Shown: positions 49,513 through 58,816 of the stretch, piece after piece
How positions within the stretch are numbered: position 1 is the first letter of the stretch
How the letters are laid out: each line of letters opens with the position of its first letter
DNA from: Caenicola sp034331105
GTDB lineage: Bacteria > Synergistota > Synergistia > Synergistales > Synergistaceae
Assembly (NCBI GenBank): GCA_034331105.1
Contig: JAXQGB010000006.1
Location: 1 to 64,000, forward strand
Direction of reading: 5' to 3'
Length of the DNA: 64,000 bases
Translations under genes and position numbers: made by a program
The notes under the pieces: model-generated
The model's database searches: none
What the model saw: only the letters and a program-made list of their open reading frames with translations
Told to the model about the DNA's origin: nothing

Positions 49513-50483
49513 TTTACCTGATATTTTAATTCAAGAGGTTTGCCGGACCTTTCGACCTTTACGTCAAACCTTGTGCCGGACATCATGGAATTGACAGCGT
49601 TAGTGGCATCGCTGAGATTTGATATCTCGACTCCGTTTACTGCTTTTATTATATCGCCCTTCTGGACTCCGACCATACCCAGGACACTGTCAGGATCTAT
49701 CCTTGCAAGCTGCATGCCGCCGCCCTCGGCAGGGATCATCCTCATTTTGGCTATCTCGTCATAAGGGTTCATCAGCAGCTTGTCCACCAGTTCCCTGGGG
49801 ACCACTCCCTCTACCCCTTCCGATGCAGGCTCTATCCCAGGATGTACCTTTTTTTGAGGGGCCTTTTTAGGGGGAGCGTTCCTTGGCTGAGGTCGGACTG
49901 AAGCCCTTTGCGGCGGTGTCATGTTGCCGGTTGAGATGTTCATAAACAGGAGATGTCCCTGACCACCCTTAAGGAGAGTGACTTGCAGGTATTTGACATT
50001 GTCCAGTTCGTAACCGTTTATCTCCTCGCCTTTCAATATGAAACGCGTTAAGGATCTGTCGCGGATCCAGGCTCCAATTCCGGGCAGCGTTCCTGCAAGG
50101 CTCATGTCTTCGATTTGATATGACTGATCGCCGGAACTGTTTTTGCCGTTACCCGGCATAAGAGCTCCAAAGGGATTTAAATCGGAAAAATCCCGGTAGG
50201 GATCGGCGTTCATAGAGTGGACAAGGGATGGAACTCTTTTTGATATTGCCGCTGCAAGATCATATTTTGCCTCAGCCGATCTGTGCAGCAAAGAAAATTC
50301 CATGAAAAAACATATAACTGAGGCGATGATGAGGCCTGCAAGAAATGATACGGCAGAAAGAACTAAGTCCTTCGACTGCTTTTTACCGTCAGAGTGATAC
50401 CCGTTTCTGAACAGCTCGCACATCTCATCTTTCAATTCGTACAAAATCGAGCTGAGGCCGTCTTTCACCTTGATATCCTCCAT
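49509..50483 (-). CDS. Type II secretion protein GspC-like, with PDZ domain
   Basis: 324 residues. An N-terminal cytoplasmic part is followed by one membrane helix (about 42-64) and a periplasmic homology region (about 85-180). A Pro/Lys-rich linker leads to a C-terminal PDZ domain (about 235-324) with VGVQKGDIIKAVNGVEISNL. GspC links the inner platform to the secretin and may help choose substrates. The start overlaps gspN by 19 nt. Confidence 0.85.
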   Translation of the reverse strand: MEDIKVKDGLSSILYELKDEMCELFRNGYHSDGKKQSKDLVLSAVSFLAGLIIASVICFFMEFSLLHRSAEAKYDLAAAISKRVPSLVHSMNADPYRDFSDLNPFGALMPGNGKNSSGDQSYQIEDMSLAGTLPGIGAWIRDRSLTRFILKGEEINGYELDNVKYLQVTLLKGGQGHLLFMNISTGNMTPPQRASVRPQPRNAPPKKAPQKKVHPGIEPASEGVEGVVPRELVDKLLMNPYDEIAKMRMIPAEGGGMQLARIDPDSVLGMVGVQKGDIIKAVNGVEISNLSDATNAVNSMMSGTRFDVKVERSGKPLELKYQVK

Positions 50484-51064
50484 TCCCCGGAACCGATCTT
50501 TGTCAGGGGGATCACCTGCATATTGCTCAGCATTTGAAGCGCCCTGTCAAACTCATCAGGAAAACGTGCGGTCATATCCGCGGCCACTATCTTACCCGTA
50601 TCTTTTGAAATACTTAAAAAGCCCTTTGCCGATACGTCACCGGCGAGTGTAAGGTCATCCAGATATAGAGTGTCTCCGCCGGATCTTATATTTGCAGTGC
50701 CGGAGGTCCATTTGAGTTTTTGCTTTGTTACTGTTGTGATCTCACCGCTTCCGAAAGAGAGAGTTGCTGTTCGGGAGGCGGATATCAAAGATCTTATTAC
50801 CTTCGGGTCCACCTTGGCTTCATTGACTTTTATCGAGACTGCGGGCATGTCTGCGGTGATGCCTCTGTAGATGAATTCTCTATCCAGAAGACCCTCTGTG
50901 TAAATATCCCGGAATGAGATGAAGATATTTTTTTCTGAAGCTGACAAGGCAGCCCGGCTGGCGGAATATTCTGCCGCTGTGTCCCATGGAAAAAAGAGTG
51001 CCATGCCTGCAATAAGGCCGCATGATCCTGCAAAAATGATTTTAAGAGTTTTAGAGAGAGTCAT
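50465..51064 (-). CDS. GspN-like type II secretion protein
   Basis: 199 residues. One N-terminal membrane segment (about 8-27), then a periplasmic beta-rich domain with TLYLDDLTLAGDVSAKGFLS and the terminal MQVIPLTKIGSGEWRI, resembling GspN of Deltaproteobacteria-type systems. GspN is not universal and its role is unclear. It is encoded between GspM-like and GspC genes with overlaps on both sides. Confidence 0.7.
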   Translation of the reverse strand: MTLSKTLKIIFAGSCGLIAGMALFFPWDTAAEYSASRAALSASEKNIFISFRDIYTEGLLDREFIYRGITADMPAVSIKVNEAKVDPKVIRSLISASRTATLSFGSGEITTVTKQKLKWTSGTANIRSGGDTLYLDDLTLAGDVSAKGFLSISKDTGKIVAADMTARFPDEFDRALQMLSNMQVIPLTKIGSGEWRISR

Positions 51065-51524
51065 CGCCGGTTGCTCCTATCAGCATTGATGCGTTAATGA
51101 GCCTTCCCTTTTGAGCGGAATTTATAGCCCTTATATCTGCCGTCCTTACCTGAAGGCCCTTTTCGGAGAGGCGCTTCAGGAAAGAGATAAATTCCGCTCC
51201 GTTCAGTGCGGTCATCTGAACGGTCAGCCCTGATGATCCTGAGTTCATCAACCCCACTTGGCCTTTCAGGTTGAGTTCATTTATCGCATCCGTGAGGAGA
51301 GACAAAGGCTCTCTGCCCTCTGCAGAACTTCTTGAAGGATATGAATAAAAGGTATTTGCCGCATCAAGGATCCTTCCCGTGTCCATGATCCTCTCTTTGC
51401 TGCTGTTCAGAATGGCCGAAGCTTCCAGAAAGAGCGCTGTCCCCGCTGTCCAGACTAAAAGTGCGAGCAGCCCAAGGCGGATCAGCTTTTTTGTCTCAGG
51501 CAGTCCCCTCATCTCATCTATCAT
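51051..51524 (-). CDS. GspM-like type II secretion protein
   Basis: 157 residues. A short cytoplasmic N-terminus, a membrane helix (about 18-38) and a periplasmic ferredoxin-like region (about 70-150) with FISFLKRLSEKGLQVRTADI fit GspM, the bitopic partner of GspL. Sequence similarity in this family is low, so position between the L- and N-like genes is the main support. It overlaps both. Confidence 0.7.
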   Translation of the reverse strand: MIDEMRGLPETKKLIRLGLLALLVWTAGTALFLEASAILNSSKERIMDTGRILDAANTFYSYPSRSSAEGREPLSLLTDAINELNLKGQVGLMNSGSSGLTVQMTALNGAEFISFLKRLSEKGLQVRTADIRAINSAQKGRLINASMLIGATGDDSL

Positions 51525-52741
51525 TTTGGCCCGCTCCTCTCGGAACTTTCAAGCCCAATAGAAAAACGCATTCCTGAACCCGGTATCTGTTGGATGTCAG
51601 ATATCTTCGCATTGAAGCCGTTTTTATTCAGGGAATCGCGAAGGGATTCAACGGGAACGCTTCCGGCCGCTGTGCCCTGGATCTCAGTCCGCTCAGTCCC
51701 GTATCTGATCGCATCAAGTTTCAGCGATCCTGATGAAGCAGATGCTATCCATGCAGCCGCTATATTGTCCAGAGTCTGTTCCATGGTCATGTTCGTCCCG
51801 CCCGCGCCGAGGTTCTTAATTTTTGCTGCGGAAGATGCCAGCGGGCTGTTGGATCTCTCTCCAAAAGCTATTTCGTAAATTTCAAAGGGGACGTTCTCAA
51901 AATGATCCCTGTTGAGTCTGCTGTAAAAAAAAGCTCCTGCCGAGAGGACAAGAAACAAGAGGCCGAGGAAGAGCGCAGCCCTGGCTGTGCTGAAGGCCGC
52001 TGCGAAAAAGGATTCCAATTTTCTGGCACTGTCGGCGCCTTTCGTTGAAAGGTCAAGGGAGGCCGAGCCCTTGAATGACCTCAGGGTCTCACTTCCTGCT
52101 TTTTGGATACTTGTTGCAGAAAGAGATGATCTTTCTGCAAGGATTATATTATCTATCGGGACGTCTGCGGATAGCGAGTAATCGACAAACCATTTCTCAA
52201 GGTCATTCACGGAGTTTTCTGCGGAAGGTGTCCATTTGTACAGTAGAGGAGAACGGTCCTTAAAAAGCATTCCGGAGGTCCCGCTTTCAGAGTTCCATAT
52301 TGCCAGGCCACTACCCTCTGTCTCATGGAACATGGCCAGTGGGGCCGGCCAGAAAGTTATGCAGTCGCCCAGCCTTCCTTCTGTCTCCTCTATTTCGGCC
52401 TTCGAAACGAACCATACGACTCCCTCTGTCCTGTCAGATCCCTGTTCTGTCACCTGGGGTATCATGAGGATGGAATCGTCATCGTTTCCGAGCGCATACC
52501 TGAATGACATCTTCAGGGCATCTCTCAACCTCCCGTTTTTCCCGAAGGGGAAGGAGAATGGATGGACTGAGAGCGTCCTGAGCTGAAGGAGCGCGATGAC
52601 CCGTACGTTCTGTGCAGAAGGCAGGGCAACATTGCGATCGACAATATCCTCTTCAGTACAGAAACGGATATTTTCATCCATTTTTGCATTGCTCCTCGCA
52701 TTTTGTGAGAATAAGTCTTTCAGTTTGTTGGAAACTGTCAT
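51521..52741 (-). CDS. GspL-like type II secretion protein
   Basis: 406 residues. A large cytoplasmic actin-like domain (about 1-245), one membrane helix (about 256-276, FLGLLFLVLSAGAFFYS), then a periplasmic ferredoxin-like domain, AGSVPVESLRDSLNKNGFNA near 360. This is the GspL/PilM-PilN-like plan; GspL recruits GspE to the membrane. It is divergent in sequence, so the call rests on architecture and the K-L-M-N order. Confidence 0.75.
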   Translation of the reverse strand: MTVSNKLKDLFSQNARSNAKMDENIRFCTEEDIVDRNVALPSAQNVRVIALLQLRTLSVHPFSFPFGKNGRLRDALKMSFRYALGNDDDSILMIPQVTEQGSDRTEGVVWFVSKAEIEETEGRLGDCITFWPAPLAMFHETEGSGLAIWNSESGTSGMLFKDRSPLLYKWTPSAENSVNDLEKWFVDYSLSADVPIDNIILAERSSLSATSIQKAGSETLRSFKGSASLDLSTKGADSARKLESFFAAAFSTARAALFLGLLFLVLSAGAFFYSRLNRDHFENVPFEIYEIAFGERSNSPLASSAAKIKNLGAGGTNMTMEQTLDNIAAAWIASASSGSLKLDAIRYGTERTEIQGTAAGSVPVESLRDSLNKNGFNAKISDIQQIPGSGMRFSIGLESSERSGPK

Positions 52742-52750
52742 CTGCCTTGC

Positions 52751-53680
52751 CTATTCCTCCCAGCGCACCACGCTGCACGAGTCGTTTTCCCGTTTTAATA
52801 TGATCCTGAAATTCCTCTCCTTTTCATCTACATATGATACATTGATATTCAGACGAAAATAAGAGCTTTCAAAAGCGATAACATTCGAAAGTCTTGTGAT
52901 GACCTCCACAGGGATGTTCGGGATCTTTTTCAGGTCATCCAGGCTTCTTATAGGATACATCATCCTAAACGCGGCAAAATTCCGAGCCTGGGCAATGTCG
53001 ATCTTCTCGTCCATTATTGCTATCACCTGTGGCGAAGCGGTGTTGATGTTGACCTTTTCTTTTCCGTAAACGGTCAGATATCCTGCCAGTCCCACTGGGA
53101 TGTCCTTTGTACCCCACAGCATCCCGTCGTCTATCTCATTTATTAGTTTGAGCTCGGCAAGATCGCTCAGTTCGCGGTTGATGCTTGTGCTCCTTTCGCT
53201 TCCTTCCAGCTTTTGGCTGCTGTCGGAATCAATGAAATCCAAGACTACCGCGGAAAGCCAAGGGAAACCTACATTTTCCCATATCCTATCCCATGCGCCG
53301 GAGTATTCAGATCTTATGGTGACCTTATCCGGCAGCAAAATACCGTTTATCGGGATCCTGTCATCAAGAGGTTCTATGTTGACTTCTGCTGTGAAGCCGT
53401 CTATCTCCGACCTCAATACACCATTATAAGCGTAAAGAGGCTCAGATCGGCTGTCATATCCGTTATTATCCTCAGAGATCTTTTTTGATGCATACTTGCA
53501 GGCGATCTCAGCAATGCTCCTGCTCCTGGCGATGAAGCTTACCGCCTCTGCCCTTTTCATTTCAGTCCTTGCATACCACGAAAACGCTGTCGCAGCAGTA
53601 AGCAGCAACGTGACTGATATCAATACGGATATGAGGATGAACCCCTTATTCTTTGAGGATCGTCGGCAGCGAATCTTCAT
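52751..53680 (-). CDS. GspK-like minor pseudopilin
   Basis: 309 residues. The N-terminus KNKG-FILISVLISVTLLL lacks Glu+5, as is usual for GspK, the tip pseudopilin. The large globular region contains NINTASPQVIAIMDEKIDIA, the helix-hairpin-like GspK SAM-domain feature, and two Asp/Glu-rich loops. It caps the pseudopilus with I and J. The start overlaps gspJ by 35 nt. Confidence 0.88.
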   Translation of the reverse strand: MKIRCRRSSKNKGFILISVLISVTLLLTAATAFSWYARTEMKRAEAVSFIARSRSIAEIACKYASKKISEDNNGYDSRSEPLYAYNGVLRSEIDGFTAEVNIEPLDDRIPINGILLPDKVTIRSEYSGAWDRIWENVGFPWLSAVVLDFIDSDSSQKLEGSERSTSINRELSDLAELKLINEIDDGMLWGTKDIPVGLAGYLTVYGKEKVNINTASPQVIAIMDEKIDIAQARNFAAFRMMYPIRSLDDLKKIPNIPVEVITRLSNVIAFESSYFRLNINVSYVDEKERNFRIILKRENDSCSVVRWEE

Positions 53681-54284
53681 AAACTTGCTTTCTCCCGTTT
53701 AGTGTTATCGTTATCCTCATGGCCTTCGGGAGTCCTCCCGTATATTCATCGGACCATGACTCGCCTGACCAGACGGAGAGTTTTAACCCCTCTGCATCTT
53801 TGAGCACCATTTTGCCCTCTTCCGGCCTCAAGCTGTCTGTGTCCAGAGCTGTCGGTCCCGCCTCTTGGTCGGATCCCTTTGCCGCAGAACTCCATCCAGG
53901 TATCTCCCATCTGTAGAGTCCAGGTTTATATTTATTTAGGCCGGATGAAGATACTATCTTATAAACTATCAGCCCCGGCGCTTTATTCTCCTTCACAGGA
54001 GCGGCTGACCAGACAAGCAGCCTGTCATCCTCCCTGACAGTAAAGCCTTCCTTGTGAACAGTCCGAAAGATCGGAAAAGAACTGCTTTTGGCAAAATTCC
54101 TTGTATCGTAAAATATCCTGTCGGCAGCTTCCATCACTTTCATGCTTTTGCCCCAGTCCTTCTGAACGGTCTCAAGGGACTGCACTGTGAAGACGAGGGG
54201 AGCTAGGGCAGCGACGGCAATAATGCCGACCAGCCCCACTGCCAGAATTATTTCTATCAATGTGAAACCCTTCTGTTTTTTCAT
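53646..54284 (-). CDS. GspJ-like minor pseudopilin
   Basis: 212 residues. MKKQKG-FTLIEIILAVGLVG is a standard class III prepilin signal with Glu+5. The remainder (TVQSLETVQKDWGKSMKVME and a C-terminal LPKAMRITITLNGR) matches the GspJ plan. It forms the tip complex with GspI and GspK. It is the first pseudopilin of the minus-strand operon. Confidence 0.85.
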   Translation of the reverse strand: MKKQKGFTLIEIILAVGLVGIIAVAALAPLVFTVQSLETVQKDWGKSMKVMEAADRIFYDTRNFAKSSSFPIFRTVHKEGFTVREDDRLLVWSAAPVKENKAPGLIVYKIVSSSGLNKYKPGLYRWEIPGWSSAAKGSDQEAGPTALDTDSLRPEEGKMVLKDAEGLKLSVWSGESWSDEYTGGLPKAMRITITLNGRKQVYEDSLPTILKE

Positions 54285-54436
54285 CTGAAATCCTGAAACC
54301 TATCCCCCCATCTTCTGAGACGAACAACGGATATTATTTTCAGGGGCCAATTAGAAATCGTTCTGACAGAAAAAACTGATACTAATATACAGCATCAATA
54401 TGAAATTAAAAACGTTCAGGACCTGAAGCAGACCTC

Positions 54437-55207
54437 CTACTTATCCTGCTGAACAGACCTGTAGATCGTGAAAAGAGAAGCCAGAGTACCAATAAGGACA
54501 AAGCCGGCAAAGATCAGCAGCCCTCCGTTTCTTAGTCCCTCTTCCCTTACAGGATCGGTCAAAAGACGAAAGGCACCGTAAGCAAGTATGAAGAGAGGAG
54601 TAAGCAGTGTATGTCCACGCGCCCTCTTTTTTAAAAAGATCTTTTCAGCCGCAGTCAGAAACAGCATCAGCCCCAGCATGAAGGCTGATTCGATCAAAGG
54701 ATATGGGTATCGGAAAATGGAAGCATGATCATTAGGATAATGCACAGCGAACCACGGCAGCGGCGATTTGTCGAGACCGATCCCGCGGCAGCATCCGTCG
54801 AAAAAGCATCCCAGCCTCCACACGGCTATTGCGGCTGCAGCAGGTATCATCGCAGCATCGGCGAAGTCATTCCATCTGAGTTTTCCCCTGTATGACTTAT
54901 ATATGCCGGCAAGACCGCCGAATAATATCCCGCCGGAAGAGGAAAGCTCGGCAGGGAAGAAGCCTCTGAATGAAGGGTCATTTGTAAAAAGCAGGACGGC
55001 TTTGCCAAAAAAGTCAAAAAAGAGAGCACCTGCAGCGGCTGCAAAAAAAGTCCACACGATCGCATCTGTGGTCCCGTTATGGTCGAGGCCATATTTATTT
55101 ACAGCCCTGGAGCGTGTCCAGTACATGAAAAGGGAGACGGCAGCAAACCAAAAAAGATAACTGGTCCTGACAGTTATAAAACTGTACTCAAAGAGGATCG
55201 GGCGCAT
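54437..55207 (-). CDS. Lgt-like membrane protein
   Basis: 256 residues with about seven hydrophobic segments. WRLGCFFDGCCRGIGLDKS (about 134-152) resembles the RxGCFxxGCCxG motif of Lgt-related proteins. The true Lgt signature GRxGNFxNxE is absent, so it is more likely a paralogue than the essential lipoprotein diacylglyceryl transferase. It may modify lipids or proteins in the envelope. It lies 152 nt upstream of gspJ, in the same direction; cotranscription with the secretion genes is possible. Confidence 0.72.
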   Translation of the reverse strand: MRPILFEYSFITVRTSYLFWFAAVSLFMYWTRSRAVNKYGLDHNGTTDAIVWTFFAAAAGALFFDFFGKAVLLFTNDPSFRGFFPAELSSSGGILFGGLAGIYKSYRGKLRWNDFADAAMIPAAAAIAVWRLGCFFDGCCRGIGLDKSPLPWFAVHYPNDHASIFRYPYPLIESAFMLGLMLFLTAAEKIFLKKRARGHTLLTPLFILAYGAFRLLTDPVREEGLRNGGLLIFAGFVLIGTLASLFTIYRSVQQDK

Positions 55208-55383
55208 CTTCTCATCTCCTGCCTGATACCGCTTTAATATATCACTTTTTTACAAATCTAGAAATCGGCGTGTAAAGTAAAAGGCTCAGCTGCCTAATTA
55301 TAAGTGAAGGGATATGGGAAAAGAGAACGGTACAAAGGAGAAAGAATGATACCTAAGCCGCAGAAAGTCTGAGTTTCAAAGAA

Positions 55384-55419
55384 AAAGCGGCCGACGCATA
55401 TATATACGTCCGCCGCTTT
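55384..55419 (-). terminator. Terminator of the TRAP operon (minus strand)
   Basis: A 13-bp GC-rich stem with one mismatch and a 10-nt loop; the minus-strand tail is CTTTTTCTTTG. Confidence 0.85.
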
Positions 55420-55442
55420 CTGCAATAGTGGTTTTATCTTGA

Positions 55443-56723
55443 TTACCTCATCAGCTGCAGCAGCCCCATGCTGAAGATAGGGAAATATGTAAAGAGAAGC
55501 AGGCATCCGACCATTGCCACGAAGGCAGGTATGATTTCTCTAGAGATATCTTCTATGCTTTCTCCGGATATGGCAGAGGCTACGAAGAGGTTTATCCCGT
55601 ATGGCGGCGAGATAAAGCCGCAGGCAAGGTTGACGGTGATTATGAGCCCAAAGTGTATCGGGTCTATTCCTATCATCTTGACTACCGGAAGCAGTATAGG
55701 CGTCAGGATGATGACTGCGGCAATGTTGTCCACGAAGCAGCCGATGACCAGAAGAAATACGTTGATGATCATGAGGAGGAGAAATGGGCTGTCAACGAAT
55801 GTAATGAGCCATGCAGCTATCTTTGCCGGTATCTGTGCCATCGCAAGATAGCTCGCGAAGGCCATCGAAAGGCCGATAAGGAACGAAGTGGCGCCGTTTA
55901 TGAGTCCTGTAGATTTGAGGCAGTCGTAAAGGACCTTCATGGTGAGTTCACGGTATACGAATTTTCCAATGATGACGGAGTAGACAACTGCGACAACTGC
56001 AGCTTCCGTGGGTGTGAAAATTCCGCCGTATATTCCGCCCAGTATTATGACCGGAACAAGCATTGCCCAGAAAGATTCTTTAAAAGCTTTTGCAACTTCT
56101 GAAAACTTGGGGCGTTCATTCAGTGTAAGGTATTTACGTTTTTTTGCAGTGCCGTAGCATACAGCCATCAAGGCGATGCCGATTATGATCCCCGGGATGA
56201 TCCCTGCGATGAACATGTCCCCGATCGAGCACTGAGCTACTACACAGTAGATGACGAATGGGATGCTGGGAGGGATGATAACTCCTATAGTTCCTGCAGC
56301 AGCAGTTATCGCAGCCGCGAAGCCACCGTCATATTTTCTCTCTTTCATGGAAGGTATCATAAAAGAACCGATTGCTGAAACTGTAGCAGGCCCCGATCCG
56401 GAGATCGCCGCGAAGAACATGCACGCGAGGACCGTTACCATCGCAAGGCCTCCGACGATGTATCCGACGAGGCTCTCCGCAAGGGCTACAAGCCGGCGGG
56501 AAATGCCTCCGTTGCACATCAGTGCGCCTGCCAGGATGAAGAAAGGAATTGCCAGCAGTGGGAAAGAATCCAGCCCTGTCACAGATTTCTGGGCGAGCAT
56601 TATCATAGGGATGTCAGACGTCAGCCACATCGCTATGCCTGTTGCGAGTCCAAGAGTTATTCCGATAGGGATACTAAGCGCTATTGTTATTATCAGGATA
56701 GAAAAAAGAATAACAGCTTCCAT
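55443..56723 (-). CDS. TRAP transporter large permease DctM
   Basis: 426 residues, about 12 hydrophobic segments. Typical features are IPIGITLGLATGIAMW near the N-terminus, AIPFFILAGALMCNGGISRR, SGSGPATVSAIGSFMIPSM, PPSIPFVIYCVVA and INLFVASAISGESIEDISRE. DctM is the elevator subunit that uses the sodium gradient to import organic acids delivered by DctP. It is the last gene of the unit, 11 nt after dctQ. Confidence 0.95.
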   Translation of the reverse strand: MEAVILFSILIITIALSIPIGITLGLATGIAMWLTSDIPMIMLAQKSVTGLDSFPLLAIPFFILAGALMCNGGISRRLVALAESLVGYIVGGLAMVTVLACMFFAAISGSGPATVSAIGSFMIPSMKERKYDGGFAAAITAAAGTIGVIIPPSIPFVIYCVVAQCSIGDMFIAGIIPGIIIGIALMAVCYGTAKKRKYLTLNERPKFSEVAKAFKESFWAMLVPVIILGGIYGGIFTPTEAAVVAVVYSVIIGKFVYRELTMKVLYDCLKSTGLINGATSFLIGLSMAFASYLAMAQIPAKIAAWLITFVDSPFLLLMIINVFLLVIGCFVDNIAAVIILTPILLPVVKMIGIDPIHFGLIITVNLACGFISPPYGINLFVASAISGESIEDISREIIPAFVAMVGCLLLFTYFPIFSMGLLQLMR

Positions 56724-56734
56724 GATCCCGCCCC

Positions 56735-57241
56735 CTATTCCGCTGTCTTTGCTGCCTGTATTGCCGGGGCAGGAAGTCCGTTTTTATGCAGCTTATACAT
56801 TTCAACGAAGAGCCTTAGACACATTAGTGCACATCCAATAGGTACAGATGCGTAGGGCCATGTCATCGGTATCTGCATAGCAGCTGATTCCTGCCCTGTT
56901 TCCTGCAGGAAGATCAGGAGCATCGTTCCCTGCCATGCGAGGAAAAAACTGAATACGAACCATACTATCAAAATCATATATTCAAAATATATGCGTGATT
57001 TCCCTTTTATCATGTTTGCGAACATTTCGACCCTGAAGTGGCTTCTTTCTTTCACTGCGTAACTTGCGCCTATCCAGGACAGCCAGAGAAAAATGAAACG
57101 GGCCAGTTCTTCACTCCAGGAGAGCGAGTTTGAAAAAACGTATCTCATTACGACCTGAATAAAGACTATAACTGTCATTATTGCCATTGTCCAAACACAG
57201 AAGTACTCTTCAATATTATCAAGGAATTTACTAACAGACAT
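56735..57241 (-). CDS. TRAP transporter small permease DctQ
   Basis: 168 residues with four membrane helices. The family pattern is MRYVFSNSLSWSEELARFIF, WLSWIGASYAVKERSHFRVE and the final IPMTWPYASVPIG. It forms the membrane complex with DctM. The SD GAGGAGG precedes the ATG. Confidence 0.93.
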   Translation of the reverse strand: MSVSKFLDNIEEYFCVWTMAIMTVIVFIQVVMRYVFSNSLSWSEELARFIFLWLSWIGASYAVKERSHFRVEMFANMIKGKSRIYFEYMILIVWFVFSFFLAWQGTMLLIFLQETGQESAAMQIPMTWPYASVPIGCALMCLRLFVEMYKLHKNGLPAPAIQAAKTAE

Positions 57242-57265
57242 CGCAGGTACGACCTCCTCTTAATG

Positions 57266-57301
57266 CAAAAAAGCCGCTTCCGTCCCGCAGGGCGGAAGCG
57301 G
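57266..57301 (-). terminator. Attenuator between dctP and dctQM
   Basis: CCGCTTCCG/CGGAAGCGG stem with an inner CCC/GGG pair; on the minus strand a CTTTTTTG tail follows. It lies inside the operon directly after dctP, so it probably lowers permease expression relative to the binding protein. Confidence 0.8.
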
Positions 57302-57318
57302 TGGTGCAAATATTGCTC

Positions 57319-58311
57319 TTATTTCTGTACTTTTTTGATTATTTCCATAAGATCCTTGCCGAGATCCTTTTCGAACATCGGGTAGACCTTGGCTGTCGCT
57401 TCTACAAAGGGTTTCTTTTCTTCAGCTGTAAGGGAGTTTGCTTTCATTCCGGCCTTGATTACTTTTTCCTTGAATGCGCCTTCCTCTTTTTCCATAAGCT
57501 GACGCTGTTTTGCTGTGGCGTCCTTGGCAGCCTTTACTACGAGCTTGTTGAGGTCTGCGGGGAGTTTTTCCATGAATTTCTTGTTTGCGATGAGGATCTC
57601 GTAGGAGAAGACATGTCCTGTCTCGGAAACAAACTTCTGTACTTCGTAGAATTTACCGTCGTCGATCATTGCATAGGGGTTTTCCTGTGCGTCAACAGTT
57701 CCCTGCTGCAGAGCGGTATAGAGTTCGCCCCAGCTCATGGGTGTGGGGTTGGCTCCAAGTGCCTTGAAGAATGCGAGGTGCATCGGGTTTTCCATCGTAC
57801 GGATCTTCAGCCCTTTGAGGTCTGCAGGGCTCTTAATGGGTTTCTTGCTGTTGGTGACGTGGCGGAATCCGTTCTCCTGGTAGCCGAGGATAAGGATGCC
57901 TTTGGCAGCCAGGAAGCCGTTGAGTTTTTCTCCGAGAATACCGTCTACTGCTTCAAATGCTGCCTTTCTGGTGGTGAAGAGATAGGGCAGGTCGAGAGCC
58001 TGGATCCTCTTGTCAAATCCTGCGAGAGGTGATGAAGAGGGAATAGCCATCTGAATTGTACCCATCTGTACCCCTTCTGAAAGCTCACGGTCGCCACCCA
58101 GCTGTCCGTTGGGATAGAGCTCTACCTTGATCCTACCCTTTGAGCCCTCTTCGACCTGTTTCACGAAGACTTCTTTCATTGCCTTCATTGTCGGGTGCGA
58201 ATCAGAACCGATGTAACCAACCTTGATAGTGTATTCCGGAGCCGCGAAAGCGGTGCCTGCGAATACTGCTACTACTAAAATTACCATAAATACTGACAAA
58301 AGCTTCTTCAT
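57319..58311 (-). CDS. TRAP transporter periplasmic solute-binding protein DctP
   Basis: 330 residues. A signal peptide (1 to about 23, MKKLLSVFMVILVVAVFAGT) is followed by a DctP-type domain. QLGGDRELSEGVQMGTIQMA, the GLKIRTMENPMHLAFFKALG segment with the ligand-pairing Arg, and QGTVDAQENPYAMI fit. It captures the substrate, probably a hydroxy- or sugar-acid carboxylate given the neighbouring racemase and dehydratases; the ligand is not known. GGGGGAA precedes the ATG. Confidence 0.95.
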   Translation of the reverse strand: MKKLLSVFMVILVVAVFAGTAFAAPEYTIKVGYIGSDSHPTMKAMKEVFVKQVEEGSKGRIKVELYPNGQLGGDRELSEGVQMGTIQMAIPSSSPLAGFDKRIQALDLPYLFTTRKAAFEAVDGILGEKLNGFLAAKGILILGYQENGFRHVTNSKKPIKSPADLKGLKIRTMENPMHLAFFKALGANPTPMSWGELYTALQQGTVDAQENPYAMIDDGKFYEVQKFVSETGHVFSYEILIANKKFMEKLPADLNKLVVKAAKDATAKQRQLMEKEEGAFKEKVIKAGMKANSLTAEEKKPFVEATAKVYPMFEKDLGKDLMEIIKKVQK

Positions 58312-58348
58312 TTGCTGTTTCCCCCTTTGATTTTTTGCTTATTACAGA

Positions 58349-58376
58349 ATTATAGAAAACGCCCTTTATCGGGCGT
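58349..58376 (-). promoter_or_regulatory. Hairpin and TATAAT between aconitase X genes and dctP
   Basis: ACGCCC/GGGCGT stem (58359-58376) with a short TTTTC tail on the minus strand, followed at once by a perfect TATAAT (complement of 58349-58354). It could be a partial terminator followed by an internal promoter for dctP. No -35 is obvious. Confidence 0.45.
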
Positions 58377-58387
58377 AACTACCTGAT

Positions 58388-58816
58388 TTATGCCTGTTTA
58401 TTCTTCCTCACGCGGATCTCGCCCTTGTCTGCATCGACCTCTACGTAGTCACCGTCAGCGATGGCGTCATATGGATCTGCCTCCATGCGGTCGACCATCG
58501 TGCATTCTACCATAACAGCAGATGATACTATAACCGGTTCTGTGTCGATGAGAATTATCGCAGCCGGGAGATTGTTCTTCACCCAGAGCTGATAGAAACC
58601 GTCGACCTGTACAACGGAGCTGCCCTTGCCTGATTTGAGCACGAGTATCTTGTTTGCAATGCTTTTGCCGTGTATCGAATGATTTCTTTCGATGACAGTG
58701 CCTGTCTCGGGGTCGGTCAGGTAGAAACACATCGCGTCAGTGGAGACGACAGCCTCTCCGCATGCGCTGCCCTTTACTATCTTGCGGCACTTATAGACCT
58801 TCATATCCTCAGACAT
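58388..58816 (-). CDS. Aconitase X small (swivel) subunit, DUF126
   Basis: 142 residues from ATG 58816, which overlaps the large-subunit stop by one base. The pattern LTDPETGTVIERNHSIHGKS and LVLKSGKGSSVVQ matches the DUF126 swivel domain, whose GS(S/C) region supplies the catalytic serine. It partners the large subunit in a two-chain aconitase X. Characterised aconitase X enzymes dehydrate cis-3-hydroxy-L-proline or mevalonate 5-phosphate; the substrate here is open. The longer in-frame upstream extension runs into the large subunit and is rejected. Confidence 0.9.
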   Translation of the reverse strand: MSEDMKVYKCRKIVKGSACGEAVVSTDAMCFYLTDPETGTVIERNHSIHGKSIANKILVLKSGKGSSVVQVDGFYQLWVKNNLPAAIILIDTEPVIVSSAVMVECTMVDRMEADPYDAIADGDYVEVDADKGEIRVRKNKQA

